Of a DNA stretch of 64,000 nucleotides, positions 18,269 through 28,776 are shown in pieces. Numbering within the stretch: position 1 is the first letter of the stretch; every line of letters begins with the position of its first letter. The DNA comes from Pseudoalteromonas lipolytica. GTDB lineage: Bacteria; Pseudomonadota; Gammaproteobacteria; Enterobacterales; Alteromonadaceae. The translations under genes and the position numbers were made by a program. The notes below the pieces were generated by a model. It was not told the origin of the DNA, made no database searches, and was given only the letters and a program-made list of their open reading frames with translations. The stretch lies in assembly GCF_001306915.1 (NCBI RefSeq), contig NZ_LJTC01000005.1, positions 310,001 through 374,000 on the forward strand, read 5' to 3'.

Positions 18269-20149
18269 TTAAACTTTAAACTTATCGATTGCTTGATAAA
18301 GCACACGCGCTTGCTCTGATACTTCTTCGCTGGTTTGTGCATTAGTCGCCGCGTGACCCGATGCCTCTTGGGCGATATCACGAATACGAACCACGTTTTT
18401 ATTCACCTCAGAAGCCACTTGGCTTTGCTCATCAATCGCTGTGGCAATGTGAGTGCTCATATCCATAATGGTTTGTACATCTTCGGTGATAGAACGAAGT
18501 AACTCACCGGCTTTACTTGCCTGTGCTGCACTTTCGCCACCTTGCGTACGACATTGCTGCATAATGCTCACCACTTCTTGCGTACGCCCTTGTAAGGTCG
18601 AAATGATGCTCTCGATCTCTTGTGTTGAATCTTGAGTACGCTGTGCAAGTGAGCGAACTTCATCTGCTACTACCGCAAAGCCACGGCCTTGTTCACCAGC
18701 ACGCGCCGCTTCAATAGCCGCATTGAGTGCCAATAAGTTTGTTTGCTCAGCAATGCCACGAATAACATCCAGTACAGAGCCAATCGTTTCAGCGTCTTTT
18801 TCTAATTGCGACACCACACTTGACGCATTACCGAGTGAGTCTGATAAGTGATTAATTTGCACTACCGTTGATTCAACCTCAGAACGACCTTGCTGCGCAC
18901 TTAAGTTAGTCGACTCTGCTTTTTTCGCTGCTGCTTCAGTATTGTGAGAGATATCTTGAATCGTCGCCTGCATTTCTGTTGCAGCAGTAGCAACCATATC
19001 AGCTTCATGAAGTTGCTCTTGCATACCAGAGCTAGTTGCCGCTGTCGTTTCTGATAAATGCTCTGTTGCCACATTGAGTGTGCCTAGAGCGGTATTGACT
19101 TCGTAAATTAGCTTTTTAAAGTCACTAATCAAGCTATTAAAGTCAACTGTCATCGTGGTGATTTCATCTTTACCTGACTGCTCAATAGACATACTTAAAT
19201 CATTACTGCGACGTATTTCATTAATCGTGTGATATACACGCTCAATAGGCATAATGATTGAACGACTAGTAAAATAGACTAACAGCATGACCAAAACGCT
19301 GGCGACAATGAAAACAAGCAACGCAACGAGTTGCGCTCGCTCGGCGCTAGACTCAACAAAAGCCTTAGTTTCCGTTGTTAATTGATTAACAATCGCATCG
19401 CTCTTTTCTACACTTCGCTTCATTTCACCTAGTGCACCTGAGTCTAGATCTAATCCTAGAGTCACCTGTGCATCGACAAGCGCTTTGAATTTAACTTGGT
19501 AAGTAGCCAAGTTACTAAGTAATTGCTTCTCATAGCCAGTTTCAAATCCTGCATTTTTAATTTCAGACTGAAAATTACTGACTAAATCATCAAATTTAGC
19601 CAGATACTTCAAATCAAATCGCAGCATAAAATCTTTCTCTGCGCGACGAAGCTGCAGCATCAAGGTTAATAGCTGATAGTTTTCACGTTCACTGAGTAAG
19701 GTTTCAACTTGATGCACGGCTCCACGTAGCTCACCATACAACGCATCTTTAGGATGCAAACCAATTTTCTTTTGCAACACAACAACTTCATTAAAGTCAT
19801 CGTAATACAATTTCGCTAAGCTTCTAAATTCATCAAGTTTTGCTGACTCCATTGATAAGTCATTAACTAGCTCGTCAAGACGTGCCATTTTAACTTTAAG
19901 CTGTGCATACTCTTTTTCAAAAAGCTCAAGACTTTCGACATCTTTATAAAACAAAAAGTTTTTTTCATGCTTGCGCATTGCAAGTTCATGAATATCAAGT
20001 TCCTCCGCATTTTGAATTGTTTCATTGAGTTTTAGCATCATGCGCGACTCAAGGATAATTACACACAGCATCACAATCATTGCAAGACCAACAACGAGCG
20101 CGTTTAATTGCAAACGACGCTTAATAGTTAAGTTTTGTAATACATTCAT
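18269..20149 (-). CDS. Methyl-accepting chemotaxis protein with helical bimodular (HBM) sensor
   Basis: A membrane chemoreceptor of 626 aa. TM1 is about 12-32. The periplasmic sensor (33-270) is all-helical with two similar modules marked by [13 protein letters not shown] and [16 protein letters not shown], the HBM type known to bind small organic acids in Pseudomonas. TM2 is about 272-294, then a HAMP domain ([18 protein letters not shown]...) and the signalling hairpin tip with [35 protein letters not shown]. There is no C-terminal NWETF-type CheR/CheB tether. The ligand cannot be predicted. Confidence 0.92.
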   Translation of the reverse strand: MNVLQNLTIKRRLQLNALVVGLAMIVMLCVIILESRMMLKLNETIQNAEELDIHELAMRKHEKNFLFYKDVESLELFEKEYAQLKVKMARLDELVNDLSMESAKLDEFRSLAKLYYDDFNEVVVLQKKIGLHPKDALYGELRGAVHQVETLLSERENYQLLTLMLQLRRAEKDFMLRFDLKYLAKFDDLVSNFQSEIKNAGFETGYEKQLLSNLATYQVKFKALVDAQVTLGLDLDSGALGEMKRSVEKSDAIVNQLTTETKAFVESSAERAQLVALLVFIVASVLVMLLVYFTSRSIIMPIERVYHTINEIRRSNDLSMSIEQSGKDEITTMTVDFNSLISDFKKLIYEVNTALGTLNVATEHLSETTAATSSGMQEQLHEADMVATAATEMQATIQDISHNTEAAAKKAESTNLSAQQGRSEVESTVVQINHLSDSLGNASSVVSQLEKDAETIGSVLDVIRGIAEQTNLLALNAAIEAARAGEQGRGFAVVADEVRSLAQRTQDSTQEIESIISTLQGRTQEVVSIMQQCRTQGGESAAQASKAGELLRSITEDVQTIMDMSTHIATAIDEQSQVASEVNKNVVRIRDIAQEASGHAATNAQTSEEVSEQARVLYQAIDKFKV

Positions 20150-20255
20150 TCAAAGTGCCCTATAGAAACATGCATTTAAGAGTATAGCTAAACTATCTAA
20201 AGCAGCTAATAAAAAGTGATTAAACTTGTCGCACATTTTCTAATATTAGGAAGGT

Positions 20256-21305
20256 TTAAACAATTAGTTTTTGTTCTAAATCAACCTGTTGCCACAGGTA
20301 TTTATGGAGCTTATCCACCTTTTCCCATTGCTTTTTTCTTATCCACTCAACCAAAGGTGCTGGATCGCTTGGGAAGTTGAGTTTTTTATTCTGTGGAGAT
20401 TGCAGCCAATCATCCATCGCATTGGGGTTTAAATAACTCATGACATGAGCTGCTCCCATCGACAATAAAGTCTGCGCATTAATACCTTGCTCAAATTGTT
20501 TACCTAGCGGTTTTAACAATAATTTTTTACCAAGTTGTAATGCTTCACTTGCAAGTTCGAATCCAGCATTACCAATCACGCCACCCGCATTAGCAAGATC
20601 ATTTAGAAACCCAACGCGTGATGGTGCTCGCAGATGGATATTACCAATTGAACAATCCTTAGCATCCGGGTGATAACAATAAAACTCTCTTTCAGGAAAA
20701 TCTTTTAAGTACTCGACCACATTGTTAAGATTTTCGAATGGCAGATACACCAACACCTTATTTTCAACCATCACTGGGTTATCGTGATGATGAGTAGCAA
20801 TAAATGGAGGGATGATATTTTCAGCATAAGGTTGCCAATGTACGCCTAAATAAACACTGGCTGGCGCATAGTTACGGATCAGCGCACGGCGAAAGAAAGC
20901 GCGGCCAAACATCGGCACTTTATCAGATAAAAATGCCGCTTGATGACTCATGCCAATTACCGGAATATTTTGTTGTTTAGCAGCCCATGCTGTAATTGGC
21001 TCAAAGTCATTAAATACCAAATCATAATGACGTAAATCAAGGCCTTTTATATCTTTAATTAGTTGTAGTGGACGTGCATTTTTCAATGTTTTAAAGCTAT
21101 CAACCTGCCCCGATTTACTGGTAAACGACAAACCTCGAAAAACTCGGTAATCAGCAAAATCATCCATATCAAAGTAGTCTTGCTCTTTTCGACCAGAGAA
21201 CACATAGTCAACATCGACTCCTAAGGTCCTAAAAGTGCTAGCCATCACACGTGCTCGCGTTATGTGCCCATTGCCTGTCCCTTGAATACCGTACAAAATT
21301 CTCAT
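20256..21305 (-). CDS. Glycosyltransferase-like protein (MJ1255/VC2487 type)
   Basis: A 349-aa GT-B type protein. It begins MRILYGIQGTGNGHITRARV, the N-terminal glycine-rich loop of UDP-glycosyltransferases of the MurG/MGDG-synthase style, and has a C-terminal donor-binding region (GVIGNAGFELASEALQLGKKLLLKPLGKQFEQ). The reading frame opens upstream, but the ATG at 21305 overlaps the upstream stop (ATGA), giving translational coupling to the PAP2 phosphatase. The pairing with a lipid-phosphatase suggests a lipid- or envelope-glycan role; the substrate is unknown. Confidence 0.82.
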   Translation of the reverse strand: MRILYGIQGTGNGHITRARVMASTFRTLGVDVDYVFSGRKEQDYFDMDDFADYRVFRGLSFTSKSGQVDSFKTLKNARPLQLIKDIKGLDLRHYDLVFNDFEPITAWAAKQQNIPVIGMSHQAAFLSDKVPMFGRAFFRRALIRNYAPASVYLGVHWQPYAENIIPPFIATHHHDNPVMVENKVLVYLPFENLNNVVEYLKDFPEREFYCYHPDAKDCSIGNIHLRAPSRVGFLNDLANAGGVIGNAGFELASEALQLGKKLLLKPLGKQFEQGINAQTLLSMGAAHVMSYLNPNAMDDWLQSPQNKKLNFPSDPAPLVEWIRKKQWEKVDKLHKYLWQQVDLEQKLIV

Positions 21306-21838
21306 ATAGACTCCACCACCATCACAGCTAATACAGCACAACTAGATCCCATTACTGCACCAATAACCACATCAGCGGGGTAATGCACACCAATAATCAC
21401 TCTAGATGCAGCGACCCCTGATGCCCAAACCAACCACAAACCGGCAAATTCAGGTAAATACATAGTTAAAATTGTCGCCACTACAAATGCTCCCGCACTA
21501 TGCCCCGATGGCAAACTAAACCTATCACTCGGCACTAAATAAGCGCCTTGTACTAAGCAATCACAAGGTCTTACCCGAGCAATTCGCTTTTTAACTAAAA
21601 AATAAATGGGTCGCTCAATGACAAAACCTACCAGTAGACTCATTGCAAGTTGTTGAAAATGCGCTTGCTCCGTAAACCACCAAAAGCTCAAAAATAGTGC
21701 AACATAAAGACCGCCATCACCACTTTTTGAAAAGCCAATGGCTGATCGCCTTAACCACACTGGCGAAGCATCATTAAACACACTTAAGAACAGCTGTTCG
21801 TCCACCTTTGCCAATTTTGTAAGTATGTTGTTTGCCAT
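21302..21838 (-). CDS. PAP2-family membrane phosphatase
   Basis: A 178-aa integral membrane phosphatase with the three-part catalytic signature: KKRIARVRP (KxxxxxxRP), PSGH, and SRVIIGVHYPADV (SRxxxxxHxxxD). Several hydrophobic helices surround these. The family removes phosphate from lipid carriers such as undecaprenyl pyrophosphate or phosphatidate; which one is not readable. AAGGAG is 6 nt upstream of the ATG. It is coupled to the downstream glycosyltransferase. Confidence 0.9.
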   Translation of the reverse strand: MANNILTKLAKVDEQLFLSVFNDASPVWLRRSAIGFSKSGDGGLYVALFLSFWWFTEQAHFQQLAMSLLVGFVIERPIYFLVKKRIARVRPCDCLVQGAYLVPSDRFSLPSGHSAGAFVVATILTMYLPEFAGLWLVWASGVAASRVIIGVHYPADVVIGAVMGSSCAVLAVMVVESI

Positions 21839-22050
21839 GGTGAGCTCCTTGTCATACTTTGCGTCTAATTTTTATACTCACCTCAGCTTAGGCGCTAAAA
21901 ATAACAATTAAGTGACGCTTTTGAGACACTAATGTTGCGGTGACAAAATTCCTTTGATTTAAACCAATAATCCGCTATTAAGTCGTTGTTATTGAGTTGT
22001 ATCAGGGTATACTGAGTACTAAACAGACAGTCTCTTTAGAGGATGAAAAA

Positions 22051-22548
22051 ATGGATTACAGCACTTCTGATTTATGCGACCACTTTGCAGATGTGGTTGA
22101 TGTGCTCGAACCAATGTTTATCAATTTTGGTGGACGCCCAAGCTTTAGTGGTCGAGTAAAAACCGTTAAATGCTTTGAAAATAACGAGCTGATCCGCGAA
22201 ATTTTATCAACCGATGGCACCGACAGCGTGTTATTGATTGACGGTGGTGGTTCAACCCGACGTGCCCTAATTGATATTGAGCTGGCTGAAATCGCATTAG
22301 AAAACAACTGGCAAGGCATTATCGTTTACGGTGCTATTCGTCATGTTGATGAACTTGAAGAGCTAGACTTAGGCATTCAAGCAATTGCCTCTATTCCTGT
22401 TGCTGCCGATAGTGAAGGTGCAGGTGAAGACGGCATAGGCGTTAACTTCGCAGGCGTTTCTTTCTTTGATGACGACTTTGTTTACGCTGATAGCACCGGT
22501 ATTATATTATCTGCTGAAGAATTAGAGTTAGAAATAATAGAAGACTAA
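22051..22548 (+). CDS. rraA: Regulator of ribonuclease activity RraA
   Basis: A trimeric RNase E inhibitor (member of the RraA/HMG-aldolase-like fold) that binds the degradosome and changes mRNA decay. [21 protein letters not shown] aligns throughout with E. coli RraA, including [43 protein letters not shown] and [10 protein letters not shown]. An upstream in-frame start exists at 21997, but the ATG at 22051 has GAGGA at good spacing and matches the family start, giving 165 aa. It is 5 nt upstream of a ureohydrolase gene. Confidence 0.94.
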   Translation: MDYSTSDLCDHFADVVDVLEPMFINFGGRPSFSGRVKTVKCFENNELIREILSTDGTDSVLLIDGGGSTRRALIDIELAEIALENNWQGIIVYGAIRHVDELEELDLGIQAIASIPVAADSEGAGEDGIGVNFAGVSFFDDDFVYADSTGIILSAEELELEIIED

Positions 22549-22553
22549 TCTCG

Positions 22554-23603
22554 GTGACAAACTACCTTAAAATTTATGATGAAGCGGCGGTAAAGCACTT
22601 ATGTGCTCGCCGCGCTAACGAACTCAAAGCTTGGCAAGCCCTTGCCCTTCTCGACACTCAAGTTAACGCCCCACAAGCACTCATCGATGCAAAACATTTC
22701 GGTATTCGCTATGTTTTAGTTGGCGTATGTGAGGATATTGGCCCTCGCGCTAACTTAGGTAACGGTGGCTCAGGACAAGCGTGGCAAGCATTTTTAAAGC
22801 GCTTTTTAAACCAAACGCATAACCAGTTTTTAAACCACGAGCGTGTGTTGCTACTCGGCGAAGTGGCCCTTGATGACTTAAACCAACAAGCTGCTGACCT
22901 TGATAATAAAAACGACGCCGACTTAGCCAAACTACGTGAATTATGCGCTGATATAGACACCCGCGTTGAGCAAGTGATTGCGATGATTTTTGCAGCTGGT
23001 CTTGAGCCAATTGTAATCGGTGGCGGCCACAACAACTGCTTAGGTATTTTACGTGCCCTTAGTAAGCAAGATGGTAAACCAGTAAATGCTATTAACTTAG
23101 ACCCTCATGCTGATTTCAGAGAGTGTGAAGGCCGCCATAGTGGCAATGGCTTTAGATATGCTTACAGCGAAAACCACCTCGCTGATTATCACGTGATGGG
23201 GTTACACGAATTTAAAAATAACCAAGCGATTATTGATGCCCTGACAAACGCAAACTTCACGTTTGATAGTTACCAAGACATTCAAGTACGTCGTAAAGTT
23301 GATTTATCTTCAGCATGTCAACACGCACTAGCTCAGTTTGATAATGCCTCGCTTGGCGTAGAAGTAGACTTAGACAGTATTTCGTTAATGCCAGTTAGCG
23401 CATACACCAACTGTGGTTTTAATGTGAGTGATGCAGAACACTTTGTGCATTTAGCTGCCAGCCAAGCAACAGCCCGCTACTTACATTTATGTGAAGGCGC
23501 ACCATCACAACACCCGGTTAGTTTAGAAGCAGGTATGAACGATGCAGGCCAAATAATCACAGCTTTAGTAAACGCCTACCTGCAAGCCAGAGAGTCTTCT
23601 TAA
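22554..23603 (+). CDS. hutG: Ureohydrolase (arginase) family protein, formimidoylglutamase-like
   Basis: A 349-aa binuclear-metal hydrolase of the arginase/agmatinase/formimidoylglutamase family. Metal ligand motifs are GGGHNN (about 157-162), NLDPHADFRE (about 183) and EVDLDSIS (about 263; the usual DxD, though the following DP is not kept). A GTG start follows rraA by 5 nt. hutG is the best guess because hutI/hutC occur in the same window, but they are 35 kb away and other ureohydrolases are possible; the substrate is uncertain. Confidence 0.7.
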   Translation: MTNYLKIYDEAAVKHLCARRANELKAWQALALLDTQVNAPQALIDAKHFGIRYVLVGVCEDIGPRANLGNGGSGQAWQAFLKRFLNQTHNQFLNHERVLLLGEVALDDLNQQAADLDNKNDADLAKLRELCADIDTRVEQVIAMIFAAGLEPIVIGGGHNNCLGILRALSKQDGKPVNAINLDPHADFRECEGRHSGNGFRYAYSENHLADYHVMGLHEFKNNQAIIDALTNANFTFDSYQDIQVRRKVDLSSACQHALAQFDNASLGVEVDLDSISLMPVSAYTNCGFNVSDAEHFVHLAASQATARYLHLCEGAPSQHPVSLEAGMNDAGQIITALVNAYLQARESS

Positions 23604-23676
23604 CTTGCATTAGGCGCTATTCTTACTGAAACGTCTACTTTGCGAATAAATTCACATTTACTGCAAACAAGGTGAT

Positions 23677-24180
23677 TTATTCGCCAAGATTTAACGATGG
23701 TAACAGCTCATCTTCAAACCAATCGCTGATTAAACGCTTGTCGTAGTAATAAGCTTCATCGCGCCCCATTTTCATGCGGTCCATAAAGCCCATATCTTTA
23801 AGCTTTACGTCTTTTGCTTCACTAATCACTTTACCGTCTTTATCCGTAATTGAATAATTAAGGTCAATACGTGGGAAATAAATTGGCTTGATAATGCGCA
23901 GTTCATTCATCGTTCCAAAACGCACATCACCAGCAAGGTCAAGCTCTGTTACTTCCACATTGAAGGTGTAGCCATCAGGTAACTGTTCAGCAAGCTTGTT
24001 AAAGTGCTTCTCAAAGCTCTTTGCCACGTTTTTATGAAATGCACCTTTTGGTGAGTTATTTCCGGGGCGCACATCACGGTAATCGTTAAAGTCATGCCAT
24101 TTAACCTTAGCCTCCCCTGCGTGAGCAAAAGCAGGTAGTGCAATAACCATTGCTAAGGCCATTTTCTTTACAATTTTCAT
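23677..24180 (-). CDS. Secreted DUF3016-type protein
   Basis: A 167-aa protein with a cleavable signal peptide (MKIVKKMALAMVIALPAFAHAG). The mature part contains a WHDFNDYRDVRPGN stretch and ends in a helical tail (YYYDKRLISDWFEDELLPSL). I associate this layout with DUF3016, a periplasmic family of unknown role in Alteromonadales. The ATG at 24180 has GGAGAT upstream. It is monocistronic. Confidence 0.75.
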   Translation of the reverse strand: MKIVKKMALAMVIALPAFAHAGEAKVKWHDFNDYRDVRPGNNSPKGAFHKNVAKSFEKHFNKLAEQLPDGYTFNVEVTELDLAGDVRFGTMNELRIIKPIYFPRIDLNYSITDKDGKVISEAKDVKLKDMGFMDRMKMGRDEAYYYDKRLISDWFEDELLPSLNLGE

Positions 24181-24409
24181 CTTTATCTCCACTTAACAGG
24201 AATAGCTTTTGATTAAAATTTAGCAGCTGACAATTAACTATAGCTTAATAACTCAACGCTTGGATGTAACCAATATGGTGCAAAATGTAATCAAAAACAA
24301 GACACTGATATTTCTATTAAAGAAGATTAATCACATTTTATTCATGTAATTTAACGCGAAATGTGATGAAATAAGGCTAATTCAACCAGGTATAGTTCAT
24401 GGATATTTT

Positions 24410-25423
24410 ATGACCATTTTAGTCACCGGCGGAGCCGGGTACATCGGTTCTCACACCGTTTTAGAGTTACTACAACAAGGCACAGACGTTGTTGTACTTG
24501 ATAATTTAAGCAATTCATCAAATGAGTCATTGGCTCGGGTAAAACAAATCACCGGCAAAGACGTCACGTTTTATCAAGGTGATATTTTAGATAGAGCCTG
24601 TTTAGACAAAATCTTCAGTGAACACACGATTGATAGTGTTATTCACTTCGCTGGTTTAAAAGCGGTTGGTGAATCGGTTGTAAAACCTATCGAGTATTAT
24701 CAAAACAACGTACAAGGTACACTGACTCTGGTTGATGCTATGCGTGATGCTGGCGTGTTTAAGTTAGTATTTAGCTCATCAGCAACCGTATACGGTGACC
24801 CAGCAAGCTTACCAATTCGCGAAGACTTCCCAGTTGGCGGCACGACTAACCCGTATGGCACATCAAAGCTTATGGTAGAGATGATGCTGCAAGATATCGC
24901 GAAATCAGATGAACGCTTTGCCTTTGTTATCTTACGTTACTTTAATCCTGTAGGCGCACATGAGTCTGGCCTTATTGGTGAAGACCCTAATGGTATTCCT
25001 AACAACTTATTACCTTATATTTCGCAAGTTGCTGTGGGTAAACTAGAAAAGCTTGGTGTGTTTGGAGATGACTACGATACTGTAGATGGTACAGGTGTTC
25101 GTGACTATATCCACGTTGTCGATTTAGCATTAGGTCACTTAAAAGCACTGAACCGAATTGCAAGTGATACAGGTGCGCACGTATTTAACCTAGGCACAGG
25201 TAATGGTTATTCAGTACTGCAGATGGTTACCGCTTTTGAGAAAGCCAGCGGTCAAGCAGTCCCATACCAAATTTCGCCGCGCCGAGCAGGTGATATTGCA
25301 GCTTGTTACGCAGCACCAGAAAAAGCATTAAAAGAACTTGGCTGGCAAGCAGAGCGTGGCATCGATGAGATGATGCAAGATACATGGCGCTGGCAAAGCA
25401 ATAACCCGAACGGTTACAAATAG
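24410..25423 (+). CDS. galE: UDP-glucose 4-epimerase
   Basis: An NAD-dependent SDR that interconverts UDP-glucose and UDP-galactose (or the N-acetyl forms) for polysaccharide synthesis. It has the Rossmann motif GGAGYIGSH (residues 7-15), [11 protein letters not shown] with the catalytic Ser, YGTSK (catalytic Tyr/Lys, about 149-153), and [10 protein letters not shown]. The length of 337 aa matches E. coli GalE. It stands alone, between its own 217-bp upstream region and a terminator. Confidence 0.96.
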   Translation: MTILVTGGAGYIGSHTVLELLQQGTDVVVLDNLSNSSNESLARVKQITGKDVTFYQGDILDRACLDKIFSEHTIDSVIHFAGLKAVGESVVKPIEYYQNNVQGTLTLVDAMRDAGVFKLVFSSSATVYGDPASLPIREDFPVGGTTNPYGTSKLMVEMMLQDIAKSDERFAFVILRYFNPVGAHESGLIGEDPNGIPNNLLPYISQVAVGKLEKLGVFGDDYDTVDGTGVRDYIHVVDLALGHLKALNRIASDTGAHVFNLGTGNGYSVLQMVTAFEKASGQAVPYQISPRRAGDIAACYAAPEKALKELGWQAERGIDEMMQDTWRWQSNNPNGYK

Positions 25424-25435
25424 TCAGAAGAATTA

Positions 25436-25464
25436 AAAGGCACTTACAAATAAGTGCCTTTTTA
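25436..25464. terminator. Bidirectional terminator downstream of galE
   Basis: AAAGGCACTTA/TAAGTGCCTTT stem with a CAAA loop and flanking A/T runs, between galE and the convergent 233-aa gene. Confidence 0.9.
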
Positions 25465-25468
25465 CTGG

Positions 25469-26170
25469 CTACTTTATAAAATCCTGCGTTTCAAAATAGG
25501 CTATTTGGCTGTACTCACAGTCTTGAAAACTATTAGACAATTGCGTAAATGTTGGCACGTTTACTTCTACCTGCAAACGCTCAGCTTCACACCCTCTTAC
25601 TAAAACAATGGCGTCAAATGACGGGCTGGCCTGTATTTGATGTACCAATATTTGTATTCCTTGTTCATTTGTCGCTTTATTTATTCTTCGCCAGCGCGGT
25701 TGCGACACGTGCTGAGTCGATGACAGTGCTCGTTTATATACAAGAGAAACAAACTTAAAGTTTTCATCCTTTAGCCATTTTTTACCGCCTCGTTCGAAGT
25801 GACCAAAGAATAACTGGCTGGGCACACTCAGTGTCTGCCCTGCAATTAACTTATTCAAGTCAAACTTAGCAGGCAATAGAGTGATCATCGAATTTAAATA
25901 CTGAGGAATTGAATCACTTTCTTGCACAGTAAGCCAACGAATTAGTTCTTTCTCATAGCGAGTTTCTACACGATAAATTAATTGATAATCATGCGGGGCG
26001 TGGTACAAAGGAAGGTGGCTGGCATAGAGCTCAACGCCATCGGTGAACAACACCATGCCATGCATGCCAACTCGGCTATGCGCATGAAAATGCTTAACCT
26101 CTTTTGCTATGCTTTTAAAACTGACAATTAAACAGTAAAGTAACAACAGAAAAGCGAAATTTGCTTTCAT
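25469..26170 (-). CDS. Secreted protein of unknown function
   Basis: A 233-aa protein that begins with a hydrophobic signal sequence (ANFAFLLLLYCLIVSFKSIAK). I do not recognise a named domain. A notable conserved-looking segment follows the signal: GMHGMVLFTDGVELYASHLPLY, with several His and Met residues. Two Cys near the C-terminus (RGCEAE, FQDCEYS) could form a disulfide. It is 13 nt downstream of the oxidoreductase gene, so probably in its operon. Confidence 0.6.
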   Translation of the reverse strand: MKANFAFLLLLYCLIVSFKSIAKEVKHFHAHSRVGMHGMVLFTDGVELYASHLPLYHAPHDYQLIYRVETRYEKELIRWLTVQESDSIPQYLNSMITLLPAKFDLNKLIAGQTLSVPSQLFFGHFERGGKKWLKDENFKFVSLVYKRALSSTQHVSQPRWRRINKATNEQGIQILVHQIQASPSFDAIVLVRGCEAERLQVEVNVPTFTQLSNSFQDCEYSQIAYFETQDFIK

Positions 26171-26183
26171 TTTTTAATACCTT

Positions 26184-27203
26184 TTATTTAACACGAACAA
26201 TCGCTTTACCGATATTCTTCCCTTCGAACAATCCCTCAAGCGCGCTTGGTAAATTTTCAAAGCCATTAATTTCGGTTGTTTTAAATTGGATCTCTCCTGC
26301 TTTTAACCACGGCAAAATATGATTAATCATTTCAGGCATACGGTGAGTAAAGTCTCTTGCTAAAATCCCTTGAATTGTCGCTCGTTTATAAAGTAATTGA
26401 TGGAGAAAGCGAGGGCCTAATTCGGGGTTGTCAAGCGAGCCATCGTACTGCGAGATTTGCCCGCAAATCACTACGCGAGCACGCAAGTTTAAGCTGCTCA
26501 ACACCGCATCAGTGTTCATCCCGCCAACATTATCAAAATAAACATCAACACCACCAAGCTCCATCAACCTTTCGTGCAACTGTTGGGCTGAGTCAAATTG
26601 CTTATAGTTAAGCGCATAAGCGACCCCGAGCTTTTCTAACCAAGTACATTTTTCTTCAGATCCAGCTAGGGCAATAACACGACAACCATTTTTTATCGCA
26701 AACTGAGTAACTAACGAACCCACAGCTCCTGCAGCACCTGAAACGACAACCGTCTCGCCGGCTTTTGGTTTACCTGCTTCCATTAAACCAAACCAAGCTG
26801 TTCGCCCAGGCATACCTAAAACACCTAGTGCCGTTTTTACATCGGCATCATTAGGGTTTAAGGCTTGTATTTCATTGGCATGGACAACTGCATGAGTTTG
26901 CCAACCTGAATAAGCGCTTACCCAATCACCTTGCTTAAATCGTTCGCTATTTGACTTTAAAACCTGAGCAACAACCGCTGCTCCTTGCACTGTATTTAAT
27001 GCATGAGGTTGCTCCCAGTTCGGCTTAGCAGCCTGTTGAATACGCATATATGGATCGACAGAAATATACTTTGCCTCTAGCAGCACTTCGTTTTTAGCCA
27101 ATGTCGGCGAAATTACAGATTCTCGCAATGCATAATGCTGCTCACTGACACGTCCATCAGGGCGCTTAACATAAAACCACTGCTTAAGATTGTAAGACGT
27201 CAT
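26184..27203 (-). CDS. NADP-dependent oxidoreductase (zinc-independent MDR, LTB4DH/CurA type)
   Basis: A 339-aa medium-chain dehydrogenase/reductase that reduces the C=C bond of enones or aldehydes. It opens with the family N-terminus (WFYVKRPDGRVSEQHYALRE), has VSGAAGAVGSLVTQFAI as nucleotide-binding loop (about residues 150-165) and YFDNVGG, and lacks zinc-ligand Cys. It is divergent from a LysR-type gene, suggesting that regulator controls it. Confidence 0.88.
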   Translation of the reverse strand: MTSYNLKQWFYVKRPDGRVSEQHYALRESVISPTLAKNEVLLEAKYISVDPYMRIQQAAKPNWEQPHALNTVQGAAVVAQVLKSNSERFKQGDWVSAYSGWQTHAVVHANEIQALNPNDADVKTALGVLGMPGRTAWFGLMEAGKPKAGETVVVSGAAGAVGSLVTQFAIKNGCRVIALAGSEEKCTWLEKLGVAYALNYKQFDSAQQLHERLMELGGVDVYFDNVGGMNTDAVLSSLNLRARVVICGQISQYDGSLDNPELGPRFLHQLLYKRATIQGILARDFTHRMPEMINHILPWLKAGEIQFKTTEINGFENLPSALEGLFEGKNIGKAIVRVK

Positions 27204-27311
27204 CGCTCTCTCATTTAATGAAATTTAATAACGAAATTATTGCACTTAAACAATTAACCATTAAGCTATTAAAACTATCTATACGTTTCCATATTGGAAT
27301 TAGAGGCAAAC

Positions 27312-28217
27312 TTGGATACAGAAGATTTACGAAAGTTTTTGGTCATCGCAAAGCACAATAACTTACAGCAAGCATCTGCAACATTAAATGTCACACCTGG
27401 TGCGCTTTCGAAGGTCATAAAACGGCTCGAAATTAAGCTAAATACACAACTATTTAAGCGAATTGGTCGAAATATAAAACTAAATCAGCAAGGTGAAAAA
27501 TTTCGCCATTATGCGCTTAATTTGGTTCATGAGGCTGATCAAGCTATCAGCGAGTTTAATGGAAGCACGAAAAATACGGTTGTTAACTTATCTGGCCCCT
27601 CTTTGCTGTTACAGCATTACCTGCCTTTATTATTATCGCAATTTAATGAGCAAGGTTTTCAATTTAATATTGATACAAGTTGGGAAGGTCAAGCCATTGA
27701 ACAGGTTGCCAGCGGCCATGCCCATTTAGCTTTAGTTACCGAAGTGGCATTAAATGAAAGCACACTGCAAAGTGACTTTGAACGTATATATTTAGGCACA
27801 ACAACATTTAAGGTTGTAGCTGCGCACTCGCATCCATTATTCGAACAGTTTAGTAAGGGTTCACTCACCAACAGAGAGCTTTTTCAATTTAGTTTTGCTT
27901 GTCCGAGTATTTCACCCTTTTGTGGCGTAACTAGGGGGATCGGCTCAGATGGTTGGCGAGATGACAAAGTACCTAGAACCATAAGTTATCGTTGCAACGA
28001 TTTCAGCACCTTACTGTCACTCGTCAAACAAGGGATTGCATTAGCATACGTCCCTGATTTTATTGCAAACGATCCAGCCCTCAAAGTCATCGATGTCTTA
28101 GACTGTAACTACACTTGCCAAGAGCGCCTCGAGCTGGTTTACAAACCAAGTTTAGCTACTGGCTGGTTAAATAAATTCGCAGCAAAAGTGAGAGCGGCAC
28201 ATCAGCGCATTGCTTGA
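27312..28217 (+). CDS. LysR-family transcriptional regulator
   Basis: Winged helix-turn-helix at the N-terminus (EDLRKFLVIAKHNNLQQASATLNVTPGALSKVIKRLE, residues 4-38) followed by a substrate-binding co-inducer domain. The frame opens at a TTG at 27294, but the TTG at 27312 follows AGAGG by 6 nt and gives the usual LysR N-terminus; TTG starts are rare, so the start is moderately sure. It is divergent from the oxidoreductase gene. Its 3' end overlaps the convergent membrane-protein gene by 16 nt. Confidence 0.9.
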   Translation: MDTEDLRKFLVIAKHNNLQQASATLNVTPGALSKVIKRLEIKLNTQLFKRIGRNIKLNQQGEKFRHYALNLVHEADQAISEFNGSTKNTVVNLSGPSLLLQHYLPLLLSQFNEQGFQFNIDTSWEGQAIEQVASGHAHLALVTEVALNESTLQSDFERIYLGTTTFKVVAAHSHPLFEQFSKGSLTNRELFQFSFACPSISPFCGVTRGIGSDGWRDDKVPRTISYRCNDFSTLLSLVKQGIALAYVPDFIANDPALKVIDVLDCNYTCQERLELVYKPSLATGWLNKFAAKVRAAHQRIA

Positions 28218-28771
28218 ATGCTCTCAAGTGCTACAGCTAGCTGTGTTTTTAATTTTTTATAGCGTATATAAACAGCCAGCACGATAATACCATTAATACC
28301 AAGCTGGATAAGCCATAGGCTGTATGTTTTAAACATAACCATATTAAACAAGGCAGCGATTAACAAAGCGCACCAAAGCACAACGCAGCCAATAAAACTC
28401 ACATGCCAGTAATGAACTTGGTGCTTCAGCTGATTCTCTTTAAAATTAAGCATTGCATTAACGTCTAGTGTTTCTGCTCGCCACAGCTTTCGCCTTAAAC
28501 GGTATGACCAAATTCCAAAACCTAGAGGAATAGGCACTAATAGCGCAAACATAATGGTTTCATAGGTATTTTTTGCTTCAAACAACATGGCGTAAATACA
28601 AAATACGGTTACCACAACACCTAAAAATGAGTCGATTAACCCTTTTAGCTTTAACTTAGTTCGCGACTTTTGCGTTTGTGCTATTAACGCTGCACTATCC
28701 ACTTTCGGCGTTGCCTGCACGAATGCCTGCTGCCACTTAGCTAATTGATCATCTGCTTCGAATTTATCCAC
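28202..28771 (-). CDS. Membrane protein, possible anti-sigma partner of the adjacent ECF factor
   Basis: A 189-aa protein with a 45-residue polar N-terminus (DDQLAKWQQAFVQATPKVDSAALIAQTQKSR) and four predicted membrane helices (about 48-66, 73-90, 120-140, 147-165). It starts 5 nt after the sigma factor stop, the place normally held by an anti-sigma factor. There is no zinc-containing HxxxCxxC motif, so if it is an anti-sigma factor it is not of the ZAS type. The role is inferred from position only. Confidence 0.6.
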   Translation of the reverse strand: MDKFEADDQLAKWQQAFVQATPKVDSAALIAQTQKSRTKLKLKGLIDSFLGVVVTVFCIYAMLFEAKNTYETIMFALLVPIPLGFGIWSYRLRRKLWRAETLDVNAMLNFKENQLKHQVHYWHVSFIGCVVLWCALLIAALFNMVMFKTYSLWLIQLGINGIIVLAVYIRYKKLKTQLAVALESIQAMR

Positions 28772-28776
28772 TTTAT

